Positions 9,466-18,491 of a stretch of DNA of 64,000 bases are shown piece after piece; position 1 is the first letter of the stretch; each line of letters opens with the position of its first letter. Location: positions 183,442-247,441 of the forward strand of contig JAEZGX010000009.1 of assembly GCA_023416735.1 (NCBI GenBank), read 5' to 3'. A program made the position numbers and the translations under genes. The notes below the pieces were generated by a model, which did not search any database, was not told where the DNA came from, and saw nothing but the letters and a program-made list of their open reading frames with translations. The stretch comes from Verrucomicrobiota bacterium (GTDB lineage: Bacteria; Verrucomicrobiota; Verrucomicrobiia; Opitutales; Opitutaceae).

Positions 9466-11667
9466 TCACCTCGGCGGCATAATCGAATACGTATCATACC
9501 GAATCTCGCTCCACGCCAATTCCGGCAGCGGCCGCCCCGGCATCAACGGGATCTCCACCGGCGTGAACGTCACGCGCACACGTATCTTCGAGCGCCCGCT
9601 CGTCAGCGCCCGCGAGACCAAAAATTCGTCGTCGCGAAACCGCCGGTTCGACGTCTGCACGACGTGCTGCGACGCCGACAATTCATGCGACACGTTCGAA
9701 AACAAACACGTGTTGCTCCCCGCCAAATACCACACGCCCGCCTTTTCATATTCTCCCACTTTTCCATCGTCACCCACCGGCGCCACCTCCACCTCCGCGC
9801 GCTGGTTCGGATACTGATAATCCAGCTTCCTCCGCAGCAGCACGCCGACGTTCTCCGGATGGATCGTCATCGTGAACTCCGTCGTGCCCGTCATCGTCCG
9901 CGCCCACTCCGAATGCGTCGGATAAATCTCGCGCCCTTTGATCGTGTCCGGACCCCATTCATAGCGGGAATGCAGCGCATATTTATCCGACGCCTTCGGT
10001 GTCACCGCGTCATGCGCCCGCTCGCTCGCCGTGTCTCCAGCCGCCTGATACGCGTCCGTCTTCACGAGCGTCGCCCCGCGCCGGCCATACCAGAACGCCA
10101 CCGTCTTGTAGTGCTCCCACGAGTCGTTCTCCGGCCCATGCTCGAGCCGAATGATCGCGTTCTTCCCAAACGGCATCAGGTCCGCCAACAGAAACCGATA
10201 CGCCGAGTGAATCTTGTCTTCATCGCTCTTCGCTTCCTCCGCCTTCCGTGCGCCCGTGGGGTGCCCCGCAAAGGGCAGCGTCATATTCAACCCGCCCCAA
10301 TAATCTCCGCCGCCGCCCCACTCCTCCGTTCCCGTCCCATACGCCTGGGGCGTCTGGCTATCGTCGAAGAAAAACCGTGGATCGCCCTCCAGCGTCCAGA
10401 GCACGTTGTTGTGCGTGAAGATGAACGACGTCCCCACAAAACTCCCCGACCAGTCCCCGCCGCCTTCGACTTCGCGCGTATCCAATAAAACCATATCCTC
10501 GCCCAGCACCTGATTCGGAAAATCCCGATACGTCGCATGGAAATACCCGACATGCGCCATCGGCCGCTTCAGCGGCGCCACGCGGATTGACCACCTCACA
10601 TCCTTGATCGCCTCGCCGCTTTCGTTGATCAGCTCGATCACCGCCTTCCGCTCGAACGGCATCGGAAAATAACACGCCAGATGCACCCGTTCCGCGTCGT
10701 AGCGGATGTTCACCGGAAACGCCTTCACGAGATACTCGCGATTGTCGCGGTTGTAGAGCGTTCCCGCCCCATGAAACAGCGCCACCGGCGCGTCGATCGA
10801 CGCATGCTCCGCGCCGTCCCACGTCACCCGCAGCCGCGCCCCCCCAAAGTCGATCGCCCGTCCGCGCGGCACCGAAAACGTCCACGCCCGCACCTGCTGC
10901 GGCTCTGTCGCCGTCAGCTCCACCACCCGTTGCGTCCCGCCACCGCTCGGCAAATCGAACGTCCCCTTCTTTTCCCACAGTCCCATCGCCCGCCCCTCCT
11001 CCGATTCCGCCGCCGGCACCAGATCGCAGCCCGCTTTCGCGATCAACTCCAGCACGTCTTTGTCCGGCGGCGTTTTCCCATCCCACGCCGTCACCGGCCG
11101 CGACAACGGTGCCGCGGGATCGATCGAATGATAGATGTAGTATCCAGTCCCGTAATACGTCCGGCCATACATCATCCGAAACGATTCCTGAAATCCGATC
11201 GGCACCCACATCAAATCCGCGCCTTTCGTCACCGACCACGTCCACGTCAGCGGATTCGGCAATGCTGCTTGCGGCTCGAACACGGAATTCTCCACCGGCT
11301 TCGTCGGCGTCGCCGTGCTCGTCTCCGTGATCACATGCTCCGTCCCGTCCACTTCGTAGATCCACGGACTTCCGTGCCAGTGGTTGTAACGCGCGAAATA
11401 CAGCACGCCCGGGCCCGCCACATCGAGGGTCACGTTTTTGTCCTCCGCCAGCTGATACAAATAGTGACTCGCGTCCGCCCGCTCGTTGCCGCCCTTCCGG
11501 TCATACGTGCTCCGCATATACGCCCGCACCCCAATCCGCTGCACCGCCCAATCCTCCCACTGCCGATAAGCATCGAGCCCGACCGGAATCGTCGGCGTCT
11601 CCGCCCCCCAACCCGCCGCCACGCTCACCAGCACCACCACGCAGCTCGGCCAAATCCGTAAACGCAT
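9466..11667 (-). CDS. DUF2961 / GH172-type glycosidase, secreted
   Basis: 733 residues from an ATG that yields a signal peptide (MRLRIWPSCVVVLVSVAAGWGAE). The central DUF2961 hallmark YGTGTEEWGGGG followed by DYWGG is present, preceded by FDDSQTPQAYGTG. Characterised DUF2961 proteins are GH172 enzymes acting on alpha-fructofuranosyl or arabinofuranosyl links. A partly separate N-terminal region (to about residue 330) contains a second set of beta-sandwich-like segments. It is divergent from the GH92 gene, with an operator-like palindrome 45 bp upstream of its start. Substrate is not predictable in detail; glycan debranching in the periplasm or outside the cell is the likely role. Confidence 0.85.
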   Translation of the reverse strand: MRLRIWPSCVVVLVSVAAGWGAETPTIPVGLDAYRQWEDWAVQRIGVRAYMRSTYDRKGGNERADASHYLYQLAEDKNVTLDVAGPGVLYFARYNHWHGSPWIYEVDGTEHVITETSTATPTKPVENSVFEPQAALPNPLTWTWSVTKGADLMWVPIGFQESFRMMYGRTYYGTGYYIYHSIDPAAPLSRPVTAWDGKTPPDKDVLELIAKAGCDLVPAAESEEGRAMGLWEKKGTFDLPSGGGTQRVVELTATEPQQVRAWTFSVPRGRAIDFGGARLRVTWDGAEHASIDAPVALFHGAGTLYNRDNREYLVKAFPVNIRYDAERVHLACYFPMPFERKAVIELINESGEAIKDVRWSIRVAPLKRPMAHVGYFHATYRDFPNQVLGEDMVLLDTREVEGGGDWSGSFVGTSFIFTHNNVLWTLEGDPRFFFDDSQTPQAYGTGTEEWGGGGDYWGGLNMTLPFAGHPTGARKAEEAKSDEDKIHSAYRFLLADLMPFGKNAIIRLEHGPENDSWEHYKTVAFWYGRRGATLVKTDAYQAAGDTASERAHDAVTPKASDKYALHSRYEWGPDTIKGREIYPTHSEWARTMTGTTEFTMTIHPENVGVLLRRKLDYQYPNQRAEVEVAPVGDDGKVGEYEKAGVWYLAGSNTCLFSNVSHELSASQHVVQTSNRRFRDDEFLVSRALTSGRSKIRVRVTFTPVEIPLMPGRPLPELAWSEIRYDTYSIMPPR

Positions 11668-11711
11668 GCCCCACCATGCCGCCCTCGTCTCCGCACATGA
11701 ACCCCGTTCCA

Positions 11712-11725
11712 TTCAACCGCTTGAG
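11712..11725. promoter_or_regulatory. Candidate LacI-type operator (copy 2)
   Basis: TTCAACCGCTTGAG, with arms TCAA/TTGA and a central CG. It is 45 bp upstream of the DUF2961 start codon, in the divergent region shared with the GH92 gene. Confidence 0.6.
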
Positions 11726-11730
11726 CCCGC

Positions 11731-11754
11731 GCAGGAGAGGCTTTACGCCCCGAC
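11731..11754 (+). repeat. Family G repeat fragment
   Basis: gcaggagaggctttacgccc plus cgac; closely similar to the copy at 31532-31556. Short, dispersed and intergenic. Confidence 0.45.
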
Positions 11755-11770
11755 TCGCCCCACAACCTCC

Positions 11771-11842
11771 TTCGTGTGAATTCGCGTCCTTTCGTGGTTA
11801 ATTCCCCTCCGCTTCTTGCGCCTTCTGCGCCTCTTTGCGGCC
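11771..11842 (+). repeat. Family A and family B single arms
   Basis: A family A arm (ttcgtgtgaattcgcgtcct then ttcgtggtt) is followed by a family B arm (cttctgcgcctctttgcggc), ending 13 bp before the GH92 start codon. This is the only long copy lying in a divergent promoter region instead of after a stop codon. Confidence 0.75.
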
Positions 11843-11855
11843 ATCGTCTCGTCTC

Positions 11856-14063
11856 ATGAGCCCCCGCTCCCTCGCCGACCACGTAAACACGTTCCAAGGC
11901 ACGGACTCCCATCTCGCCTTCTCCAAAGGCAACACGCTCCCGCTCACCACCCGCCCTCACGGCATGGTTGGCTGGATCCCCCAAACCGATCCCGGCAGCT
12001 GGGCCTTCGATTACCGCTCGCCCACCCTGCAGGGTTTTCGCGCCACCCACCAACCGTCGCCCTGGATCGGCGACTACGGCAACTTTCTCCTCCTTCTCGG
12101 CTCGGGCCCCCAACCGCCGCTCACCGTCATCGACGGCGAATCCTATTACCCAAAATCCGAAACCATCGCCCGCCCCCACTACTTTCGCACCCGCCTCATC
12201 CGCCACGACATCCTCGCCGAAATCGCCCCCACCGAACGCGGCGCCCACTTCCGCTTCACCTACGCGCCGCGCGAAAACGCCTGGCTCACCTTTCGCCCGG
12301 CCGCAGGAAAAATCCTCAACGTCGATCGTGATCGCCGCCTCATCCTCGGCGTCTCCACCGCCATTGCCCCTGGCGCCGCCGTCCCCGGCGAGTTCGGCTG
12401 CTTCTTCGCCGCCGAGCTCAGCGCGCCCTTCCTCGATTTCAATATCCTCGACGTCAAAGGCGCGCCTCCCGCCCCCGACGATGCCGCCCAACTCGTCTGG
12501 CTCAAACTCGACCGCCCCGCGCACGGACAAATCACCGCCAAGATCGCCACGTCCTTCCTTAGCGCCGATCAAGCTCTCCTCAACCTCCGCCGCGAACTCG
12601 GCCACGCCTCCTTCGACGAAACCCGCGCCGCCGCCGAAACCGACTGGAATCATCGTCTCGCCGCCATCGAGATCGAGGGCGCGACCGACGCTCAACGCCA
12701 GACATTCTACAGCTGCCTCTACCGCTCTCTGCTGTATCCAAGAATCGCACACGAATTCGACGCCGCCGGCGCTCAAATTCACCGCAGTTTCTTCCATCCC
12801 GAAGGCGCGATCGCCTCCGGACCGCTCTACACCGACATCGGTTTCTGGGACGCCCATCGTTCCCTCATGCCGTTGCTCACGCTGATCGCGCCCGAGCAGC
12901 ACGGGGAAATGATCCAGGGCTGGGTCAATACGTTCAAGGAAGGCGGCTGGCTCCCGAGTTGGGCCAGCCCCGGTTACATCCCCTGCATGGTCGGCTCGCA
13001 CGCCGGCGTCTCCATTGCCGACGCCTACCTCAAGGGTATCCGTAATTTCGATATCTCCACCGCCTACGCCGCCGTCCGCCACGACGCCACGCAGGAGCCT
13101 CCGTCCTTCGCCTGCGGCCGCTCCGGCCTCTCTCGCTTCAACGAACTCGGTTGGGTCCCCGACGACGAATTCGATCACTCCGCCGCCCGCACGTGTGACT
13201 ACGCCTTCGGCGATTTCGGCGCCGGCCAATTCGCGCGCGCGCTCGGCCATCACGCCGACGCCGACCGCTTCCTTCGCCGCGCGCTCAACTACAAAAACAT
13301 CTTCGACCCTCGCGTCGGCTTCCTCCGCGGTCGCAACGCCGACGGCTCCTTCCCGTCGAACTTTCGCGAATTCGCCTGGACCCGCGACTACATCGAAGGC
13401 GGCCCGTGGCAACACACGTGGTCCGCCCCCCACGACGCCGCCGGCCTCGCCACCCTCATGGGCGGAGACGACGCCTTCATCGCGAAACTCGATCGTCTCC
13501 TCTCGCTCCCGCCTCACTTCGAAATCGGCCGCTATCACGCCACGATTCACGAGATGACCGAAATGGCCGCCGTTCCGTTCGGCCAATACGCGCACTCCAA
13601 CGAGCCCGTCCACCACGTGCTCCCTCTCTTCACCGCCGCCGGCCGCCCCGATCGCGCGCAATACTGGATCCGCCGCGTCCTCAACGAACTCTACCCGCCC
13701 GACGCCTTCTGCGGCGACGAAGACAACGGCGCGATGGGCTCCTGGTTCATTCTCCACTCGCTCGGCCTCTACGCCCTCACCCCCGGCCACCCCGCCTGGA
13801 TCCTCGGCTCACCGCCCTTCGAATCCGCCACGATTCGCCTCCCCAACGGCGGCGCCTTCCGCATCCGCGCCGAAAACCAGGCGCCCGACGCCTGCTACGT
13901 CAGCGACGTTAAACTCAACCACACGTCCGTCACCTCTCTCGAACTCCCCCACAGCGCTATCGCCGACGGCGCCGAACTCGTCTTCTCGATGTCTCGCGCT
14001 CCCGACCTCGCCCGCCAGCGCGGAAACCTCTCCCGCCCTTTCTCCCTCTCAACTTCCGCTTGA
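11856..14063 (+). CDS. GH92 family alpha-mannosidase-like glycosidase
   Basis: 735 residues. GH92 landmarks are all present: GNTLPLTTRPHGMVGW near the N-terminus, GFWDAHRSLMPL, GGWLPSWASPGY, HDAAGLATLMGG, SNEPVHHVLPLF, and CGDEDNGAMGSWFILHSLG. Asp621 and Asp623 in that last motif match the aspartates that activate water in calcium-dependent GH92 exo-mannosidases. The start is taken at MSPRSL, just after the repeat. There is no signal peptide, although most GH92 enzymes are secreted, so this one probably works in the cytoplasm on imported oligosaccharides. The next gene begins 6 bp after its stop. Confidence 0.92.
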   Translation: MSPRSLADHVNTFQGTDSHLAFSKGNTLPLTTRPHGMVGWIPQTDPGSWAFDYRSPTLQGFRATHQPSPWIGDYGNFLLLLGSGPQPPLTVIDGESYYPKSETIARPHYFRTRLIRHDILAEIAPTERGAHFRFTYAPRENAWLTFRPAAGKILNVDRDRRLILGVSTAIAPGAAVPGEFGCFFAAELSAPFLDFNILDVKGAPPAPDDAAQLVWLKLDRPAHGQITAKIATSFLSADQALLNLRRELGHASFDETRAAAETDWNHRLAAIEIEGATDAQRQTFYSCLYRSLLYPRIAHEFDAAGAQIHRSFFHPEGAIASGPLYTDIGFWDAHRSLMPLLTLIAPEQHGEMIQGWVNTFKEGGWLPSWASPGYIPCMVGSHAGVSIADAYLKGIRNFDISTAYAAVRHDATQEPPSFACGRSGLSRFNELGWVPDDEFDHSAARTCDYAFGDFGAGQFARALGHHADADRFLRRALNYKNIFDPRVGFLRGRNADGSFPSNFREFAWTRDYIEGGPWQHTWSAPHDAAGLATLMGGDDAFIAKLDRLLSLPPHFEIGRYHATIHEMTEMAAVPFGQYAHSNEPVHHVLPLFTAAGRPDRAQYWIRRVLNELYPPDAFCGDEDNGAMGSWFILHSLGLYALTPGHPAWILGSPPFESATIRLPNGGAFRIRAENQAPDACYVSDVKLNHTSVTSLELPHSAIADGAELVFSMSRAPDLARQRGNLSRPFSLSTSA

Positions 14064-14068
14064 TCCCC

Positions 14069-14746
14069 ATGCCACTCGCCCGCCTCTCGCTCTCATTCCT
14101 CCTCCTCTCCGCCTTCACCTTCGCCGAGGACTCCGTGTATCTCACCCAGCGCCTCGAACGCTGGCAGGCCAAAGTCGACCGCTACCTCGAGCGCGACCGA
14201 CTCAACCCGCCCCCGCACAACGGCATCGTCTTCACCGGCAGTTCCTCGATCGAAATGTGGACGTCGCTCCCCACCGATTTTCCGAAACTTCCCGTCGTTC
14301 GCCGCGGCATCGGCAGCACCTGGCTCCTCGACCAGCTCACGCTCGCCCCGAAGCTCGTGTATCCACTTAAGCCACACACCGTCGTCCTCTACGCCGGCGA
14401 AAACGATCTTCAGGACAAACGCACCGTGGCCGACGTCGTTGACGCATTCCAACAGGTCCGCGCCCAAATCTTCTCCGAGCTTCCTTCCGCCCGGCTCGTT
14501 TTCATCGCGCTCAAACCCAGTCCGAGCCGCACCGCCCTCCTCGACCAAATGCGCGAGGCCAACACCCGCATCGCCGCCCTTTGCGACGAAGATCCACGCT
14601 GCACCTTCATCGATATCTTCACTCCCATGCTCGACGCCGCGGGCCGGCCCCGGCCCGAGCTCTACCTCAACGACCGCCTGCACATGACACCTGAAGGCTA
14701 CCGCCTCTGGACCCAACTCGTCGCCCCCGCTCTCCGCCCCTTGTAG
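14069..14746 (+). CDS. Secreted SGNH/GDSL-type hydrolase
   Basis: 225 residues with a signal peptide (MPLARLSLSFLLLSAFTFAED). The SGNH blocks are in order: FTGSSSIEMW (nucleophile Ser), GIGSTW (Gly), YAGENDL (Asn) and NDRLHMTPEGY (Asp and His). Such enzymes are esterases, often deacetylases of polysaccharides or platelet-activating-factor-like. It starts 6 bp after the GH92 stop, so the two are almost certainly co-transcribed, which fits removal of acyl groups from a glycan. The stop codon TAG lies inside a family F repeat. Confidence 0.9.
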   Translation: MPLARLSLSFLLLSAFTFAEDSVYLTQRLERWQAKVDRYLERDRLNPPPHNGIVFTGSSSIEMWTSLPTDFPKLPVVRRGIGSTWLLDQLTLAPKLVYPLKPHTVVLYAGENDLQDKRTVADVVDAFQQVRAQIFSELPSARLVFIALKPSPSRTALLDQMREANTRIAALCDEDPRCTFIDIFTPMLDAAGRPRPELYLNDRLHMTPEGYRLWTQLVAPALRPL

Positions 14747-14770
14747 GGCGGGTTCTCCCGACCTCGCCGC
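14742..14770 (+). repeat. Family F repeat overlapping a stop codon
   Basis: ttgtagggcgggttctcccg followed by acctcgcc. The TAG in gTAGggcggg is the stop codon of the SGNH hydrolase. A related GC hairpin follows the MFS gene stop near 49865. Confidence 0.5.
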
Positions 14771-14807
14771 TCCGCACCGCGCCGCGTTCCTCCGACGCAC
14801 TCTCTTT

Positions 14808-16016
14808 GTGCCCTCCTCCTCCCGCGCCGCGTTCACCTTCGTCTTCGTCACGGTCACGCTCGACATGCTGGCGCTCGGGATCGTCTCCCCCGTGCTGCCC
14901 GGTCTGATCGTCGAATTCGAAGGCGGCGACGTCTCCCGGGCCGCGCACGTCACCGGTGTCTTTGGTTTCATCTGGGCACTCATGCAATTCTTCGCCGCGC
15001 CTGCGCTCGGCGTCCTCTCCGACCGCTTCGGCCGGCGCCCCGTGATTCTTTTCTCCATGGCCGGCCTCGGCCTGGACTACATCTTGATGGCGCTCGCACC
15101 CTCGCTCGGCTGGCTGCTCATCGGTCGTATCATTTCCGGCATTACTTCCGCCACTTATCCGGTCGCCGCTGCCTACGTCTCCGACATCACCCCGGTCGAA
15201 CAACGCTCCGCGCGCTTCGGTATTCTCGGCGCTTCTTTCGGTTTGGGCTTCGTCATCGGTCCCGCCGTTGGCGGTCTGCTCGGCGACATCGACCTTCGCC
15301 TCCCATTCTGGGGCGCCGCTGTCCTCTGCCTCGCCAACACCGCCTACGGCATCTTCGTTCTCCCCGAATCTCTTCCGCCCGAACGCCGCTCATCCTTCTC
15401 CTGGAAGCGCGCCAATCCTTTCGGCGCGCTCGCGCTCCTTCGCACGCATCGCGAGCTTTCCGGCCTCTCCTGGGTCGCCGGTCTCACCGCCTTTGCCCAC
15501 GCCGCGCTGCCCAACCTTATCGTCCTTTACATGAGTTTCCGCTACGGTTGGGGCGAACGCGCGATCGGTCTCGCCGTCACTGCCATCGGCGCCTCTTCCG
15601 CCATCGTCGGACTCTGGGCCGTCGGCTACTCCGTTAAAAAGCTCGGCGAACGCACCACCTTGTTGGTCGGCCTCGTCGCACCCACCCTCGGCTTCCTCAT
15701 CTACGCCTTCGCCTACCGTTCCGAAATTTTCATCGTCGGCATTGGCGTCATGGCTTTCTGGGGACTCAGCAACGCGCCGCTGCAAACCTTCATGACGCGA
15801 CACGTCTCCGCATCCGAACAGGGCCAACTCCAGGGCGCCCTCACCGGCCTCCGCTGCATCGCCGGCATGATCGGCCCGCTCTTCTTCGGCTGGATCTTCG
15901 GCGCCAGCATCGATGGCAACTCCGGCCTGCATTTTCCCGGAGCCTCCTTCTTCATCGCCGCCCTCGTTTTCGCCGCCGCCACAATCCTCGCCGCCCGCGT
16001 GACGCGGAGTCCCTAA
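14808..16016 (+). CDS. MFS transporter, TetA/DHA1-like
   Basis: 402 residues with twelve membrane spans, starting at a GTG (no ATG fits). Motif A is GVLSDRFGRRPVIL between spans 2 and 3, and the antiporter motif C is GASFGLGFVIGPAVGG in span 5. These place it with DHA1 drug/proton antiporters of the TetA type; many uncharacterised members export sugars or metabolites. The location between a glycan-degradation operon and another sugar cluster makes drug resistance no more likely than metabolite export. Its stop is followed by a family A inverted repeat. Confidence 0.85.
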   Translation: MPSSSRAAFTFVFVTVTLDMLALGIVSPVLPGLIVEFEGGDVSRAAHVTGVFGFIWALMQFFAAPALGVLSDRFGRRPVILFSMAGLGLDYILMALAPSLGWLLIGRIISGITSATYPVAAAYVSDITPVEQRSARFGILGASFGLGFVIGPAVGGLLGDIDLRLPFWGAAVLCLANTAYGIFVLPESLPPERRSSFSWKRANPFGALALLRTHRELSGLSWVAGLTAFAHAALPNLIVLYMSFRYGWGERAIGLAVTAIGASSAIVGLWAVGYSVKKLGERTTLLVGLVAPTLGFLIYAFAYRSEIFIVGIGVMAFWGLSNAPLQTFMTRHVSASEQGQLQGALTGLRCIAGMIGPLFFGWIFGASIDGNSGLHFPGASFFIAALVFAAATILAARVTRSP

Positions 16017-16022
16017 CCAATC

Positions 16023-16095
16023 AGCCACGGATGGACACAGATGAACACGGATTCGGATTCGCGCCCTCTTCTGCATCCGTGTCCATCCGTGGTTC
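16023..16095. repeat. Family A inverted pair
   Basis: The left arm begins agccacggatggacacagat and the right arm is catccgtgtccatccgtggt. The arms are near-complementary across about 20 bp. This is the cacggatg variant of family A. Confidence 0.8.
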
Positions 16096-16106
16096 AAAAG
16101 CCCGCT

Positions 16107-16142
16107 TCATTCGTGTGAATTCGTGTCCATTCGTGGTTCAAT
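16107..16142 (+). repeat. Family A arm that encodes a protein C-terminus
   Basis: cattcgtgtgaattcgtgtc followed by cattcgtggttcaat. On the minus strand this supplies the final residues (WIEPRMDTNSHE) and the stop codon of the glycosidase-NIF3 fusion. The repeat appears to have replaced or extended the native 3' end. Confidence 0.8.
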
Positions 16143-18344
16143 CCACCGCGCCCGAAATCCCTGCACGATCAACTTCACCGGCATCCTCGCATAACGCTCC
16201 TGCAACATTCCATGCAGCGCATGCACGCCCCACTCCTCGCTCGTGCCGTGATGAATCACCACCATCGGAAAACCCGCATCATCCGCCCACTCCGTTTCCA
16301 CCCACGTCTTGATGCGATCGTCGATCGTCAACGCCATGTCCGCGCCGAGTTCCACGAACTTCCACGGCTCGCACGCATAGCCCGTCCCCAATCCCAACGT
16401 CTCCACCTTCCGCTCCGGATCCCCATAAAACGCCACGCCCGGTTGCCCGATCTCGCCAAACGCCTTCGCCATCCGCTTCGCCAACGCTTCGGCCTTCATC
16501 GCCGGCTCCACCTTCACCACGCGATAATACGGTTGATTCACGATCACATCCTCCGCCGCGAAGCCCAGTTTCCTCGCCAACGAATCCGCCACGCCGCCCG
16601 GCATCAGATCGAGCACGTCGTGACACCGGATCACGACCATCCCGTTCTCCTCGATCCACTTTTTCTTCGCGTCGCGCGTCCCACCCATCGCCTTCAACGC
16701 CGCCTCCGACAACCCGCTCTTCTCCCCCTCGAACGCCTCCAGATCCAGATGGCTGAAAAACGTCGGTTCATGCGCCACGACCACATTGCACCCCGCCGCC
16801 AGCGACTTCCGCAGCGCGTCCCACGTCGGCGTCCACATCACGGCAATCCCGCGCACCACCGTCTCCGGATCGCCCACGATCACGCGATCCACCGACGGCT
16901 CCGGCACCTCATGCAATGACCTCAACCACGCATTCAGCTCCTTCGCCCGCAGACTTTTTTCCACCGACGCAGCTTCCGTCGTCTTCATCGCTTCTTGTTT
17001 TTTGATCATCAGGTAAACCGGACTCTCGCCCACCTCGACTTCAATCGAGCCATCTTCGCGCTGGCGCGCCTCCGTCGCTTCGCGCGCTCCAATGCGCGTC
17101 TCCGCTCCCAGCGGCATCCGCTCCGCTCGCTCGAGCACCCCCGGCACGTTCGCCAACACCTGCCGCGACACCTTCCCCTCGCCAGTCGGCGACCATACCG
17201 CCCACACGACTTTCGTCGGATCCTCGCCATGCTCGAATTCCTGCACGCGTAGCTGCCCCGGCTCATCCCGCACCAACCGGCCGAACCGATACTCGCCAAG
17301 CACGCGTTGCAAATGCGCCAGCGCGTGAAACGACGGCTTCGGCTCGAAATTCCGCGTGATCCCCGCACTCGCATGCAGGCTCGGTGTGTCTCGGTCGTTG
17401 AAGAAATAAATATACGCGCGCCCCACGTCCATCGACGCAAACACCAGGAGCGACCGCACCAGCCATTGCGCCTGCTGCGCGTCCGTCACGCCGACCCAGT
17501 GCGGCATTTTCCCGTTCGGATCCGCCGTCTTGGTGCTGCTATCGTAACCGAATTCCGTCACCCAAACGTCCTTCTCCGGCGCATGGGCATCGCGCCAGCG
17601 GCACAACGCCTCGATGTCGTTCAAATACCGCAACAGCTTCGGATTCTCCGGAAAACTCCTGCGCCACGAGGGATCCTGCTCCACCTCCGCGTAGATGTGC
17701 AACGCGAGCACGTCATACAACTCCGGATACGCCGCGATGCACTCCACGCTCTTGTCCCACGCGCCGCTCGGCCCGGCCGTGATGTTGCTCGTCGCAATCC
17801 GCATCTTCGGGTCGCCTTCGCGCAGGCCTCGCGCCATCGCGACAAACATCCGCGTGTAATCTTCATCGCTCCACTTCGTCGGTTCGTTGCCGATCTCCAC
17901 CGTATCCACAAACTTTCGCTCGCCCGACGGCCCGAATTCCCGCGCATACCGCCGTCCATAGTCGCGCGCCTGCGCTTCGATGTCCGTCCACTTCTCGCGT
18001 TCGATGCTCTCGAACTGCAGCGACACTTCGACGTTCCATCCTTTCGTCGTCCACTCGCGGTATATCGCCGCCCAATCCGTCCCATCTTTTCCCAACGGCA
18101 ACGGCGCCGGCACCGCCGGATCGTCGCCCAGATCGCGCGACACTTTGTGATACTCGCGCAACAATCGCCCTACCGGCCGATACAGCTCCGGATCGAACGC
18201 CCGATGCGGCGAATGCCCGGGCGCATAACTGTTCAACCCCACGAAGTCGCGCATCAACGGCCGCTCCCGCGCCGCGCTCGACTGGCCCACCATCCCCACC
18301 GCCAACCCCAACAACACGCCCGCCCGAAGTCTTGCACGTCTCAT
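16107..18344 (-). CDS. Glycosidase (clan GH-A-like) fused to NIF3-like domain
   Basis: 745 residues with a signal peptide (MRRARLRAGVLLGLAVGMVGQSSA). Residues 30-440 form a clan GH-A-type glycosidase: VEIGNEPTKW carries the likely acid/base Glu154 and VWVTEFGYD the likely nucleophile Glu264, a normal spacing; a closing beta-sandwich ends at ESPVYLMIKK. From Met453 onward the protein is a NIF3-like dinuclear-metal domain: NVVVAHEPTFF, VIRCHDVLDLMPGGVADSLA and VVIHHGTSEEWGVHAL keep the metal ligands. NIF3 proteins are normally separate cytosolic proteins, so export as a fusion would be strange. No stop codon separates the halves, but an ATG stands at the junction. The last residues come from a repeat. 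Confidence 0.85.
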   Translation of the reverse strand: MRRARLRAGVLLGLAVGMVGQSSAARERPLMRDFVGLNSYAPGHSPHRAFDPELYRPVGRLLREYHKVSRDLGDDPAVPAPLPLGKDGTDWAAIYREWTTKGWNVEVSLQFESIEREKWTDIEAQARDYGRRYAREFGPSGERKFVDTVEIGNEPTKWSDEDYTRMFVAMARGLREGDPKMRIATSNITAGPSGAWDKSVECIAAYPELYDVLALHIYAEVEQDPSWRRSFPENPKLLRYLNDIEALCRWRDAHAPEKDVWVTEFGYDSSTKTADPNGKMPHWVGVTDAQQAQWLVRSLLVFASMDVGRAYIYFFNDRDTPSLHASAGITRNFEPKPSFHALAHLQRVLGEYRFGRLVRDEPGQLRVQEFEHGEDPTKVVWAVWSPTGEGKVSRQVLANVPGVLERAERMPLGAETRIGAREATEARQREDGSIEVEVGESPVYLMIKKQEAMKTTEAASVEKSLRAKELNAWLRSLHEVPEPSVDRVIVGDPETVVRGIAVMWTPTWDALRKSLAAGCNVVVAHEPTFFSHLDLEAFEGEKSGLSEAALKAMGGTRDAKKKWIEENGMVVIRCHDVLDLMPGGVADSLARKLGFAAEDVIVNQPYYRVVKVEPAMKAEALAKRMAKAFGEIGQPGVAFYGDPERKVETLGLGTGYACEPWKFVELGADMALTIDDRIKTWVETEWADDAGFPMVVIHHGTSEEWGVHALHGMLQERYARMPVKLIVQGFRARWIEPRMDTNSHE

Positions 18345-18389
18345 CCCCGCATTCTGCCCGCCGCTCCTTCGCCCGCATCCGCCGCCCTC

Positions 18390-18403
18390 CTCAACCGCTT
18401 GAG
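18390..18403. promoter_or_regulatory. Candidate LacI-type operator (copy 3)
   Basis: CTCAACCGCTTGAG: half-sites pair at 6 of 7 positions around a central CG, the best copy in the window. It is 46 bp upstream of the glycosidase-NIF3 start and about 90 bp upstream of the divergent ABC binding-protein gene. Confidence 0.65.
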
Positions 18404-18491
18404 CATCCCGGCCGTGTTCGGGACGTGCGCATCATCACCCCGCCCTCCAAACTTCACCGTCAACCTCGCCCATCTTTCGATTTCTCGTCCC

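Noticed and set aside
10681..11661. Long plus-strand frame (326 codons) opposite the DUF2961 gene
   Set aside because: Arg/Pro/His-rich composition typical of an antisense shadow in high-GC DNA; the minus-strand frame has a signal peptide and the DUF2961 motif.
11625..13790. 721-codon minus-strand frame opposite GH92
   Set aside because: Shadow frame; the GH92 motifs are on the plus strand.
14808..16016. Antibiotic resistance gene (TetA)
   Set aside because: Only the general DHA1 motifs match; the context is sugar metabolism and no specific resistance family can be claimed.
16986..17015. Possible programmed frameshift at an A6 run at the glycosidase-NIF3 junction
   Set aside because: The A AAA AAC heptamer is not in the register needed for -1 slippage and the zero frame is already open through both domains.
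17307..18491. Upstream extension of the set 2 binding-protein frame
   Set aside because: It lies antisense to the glycosidase-NIF3 gene and has shadow composition; the real protein starts near the lipoprotein signal.
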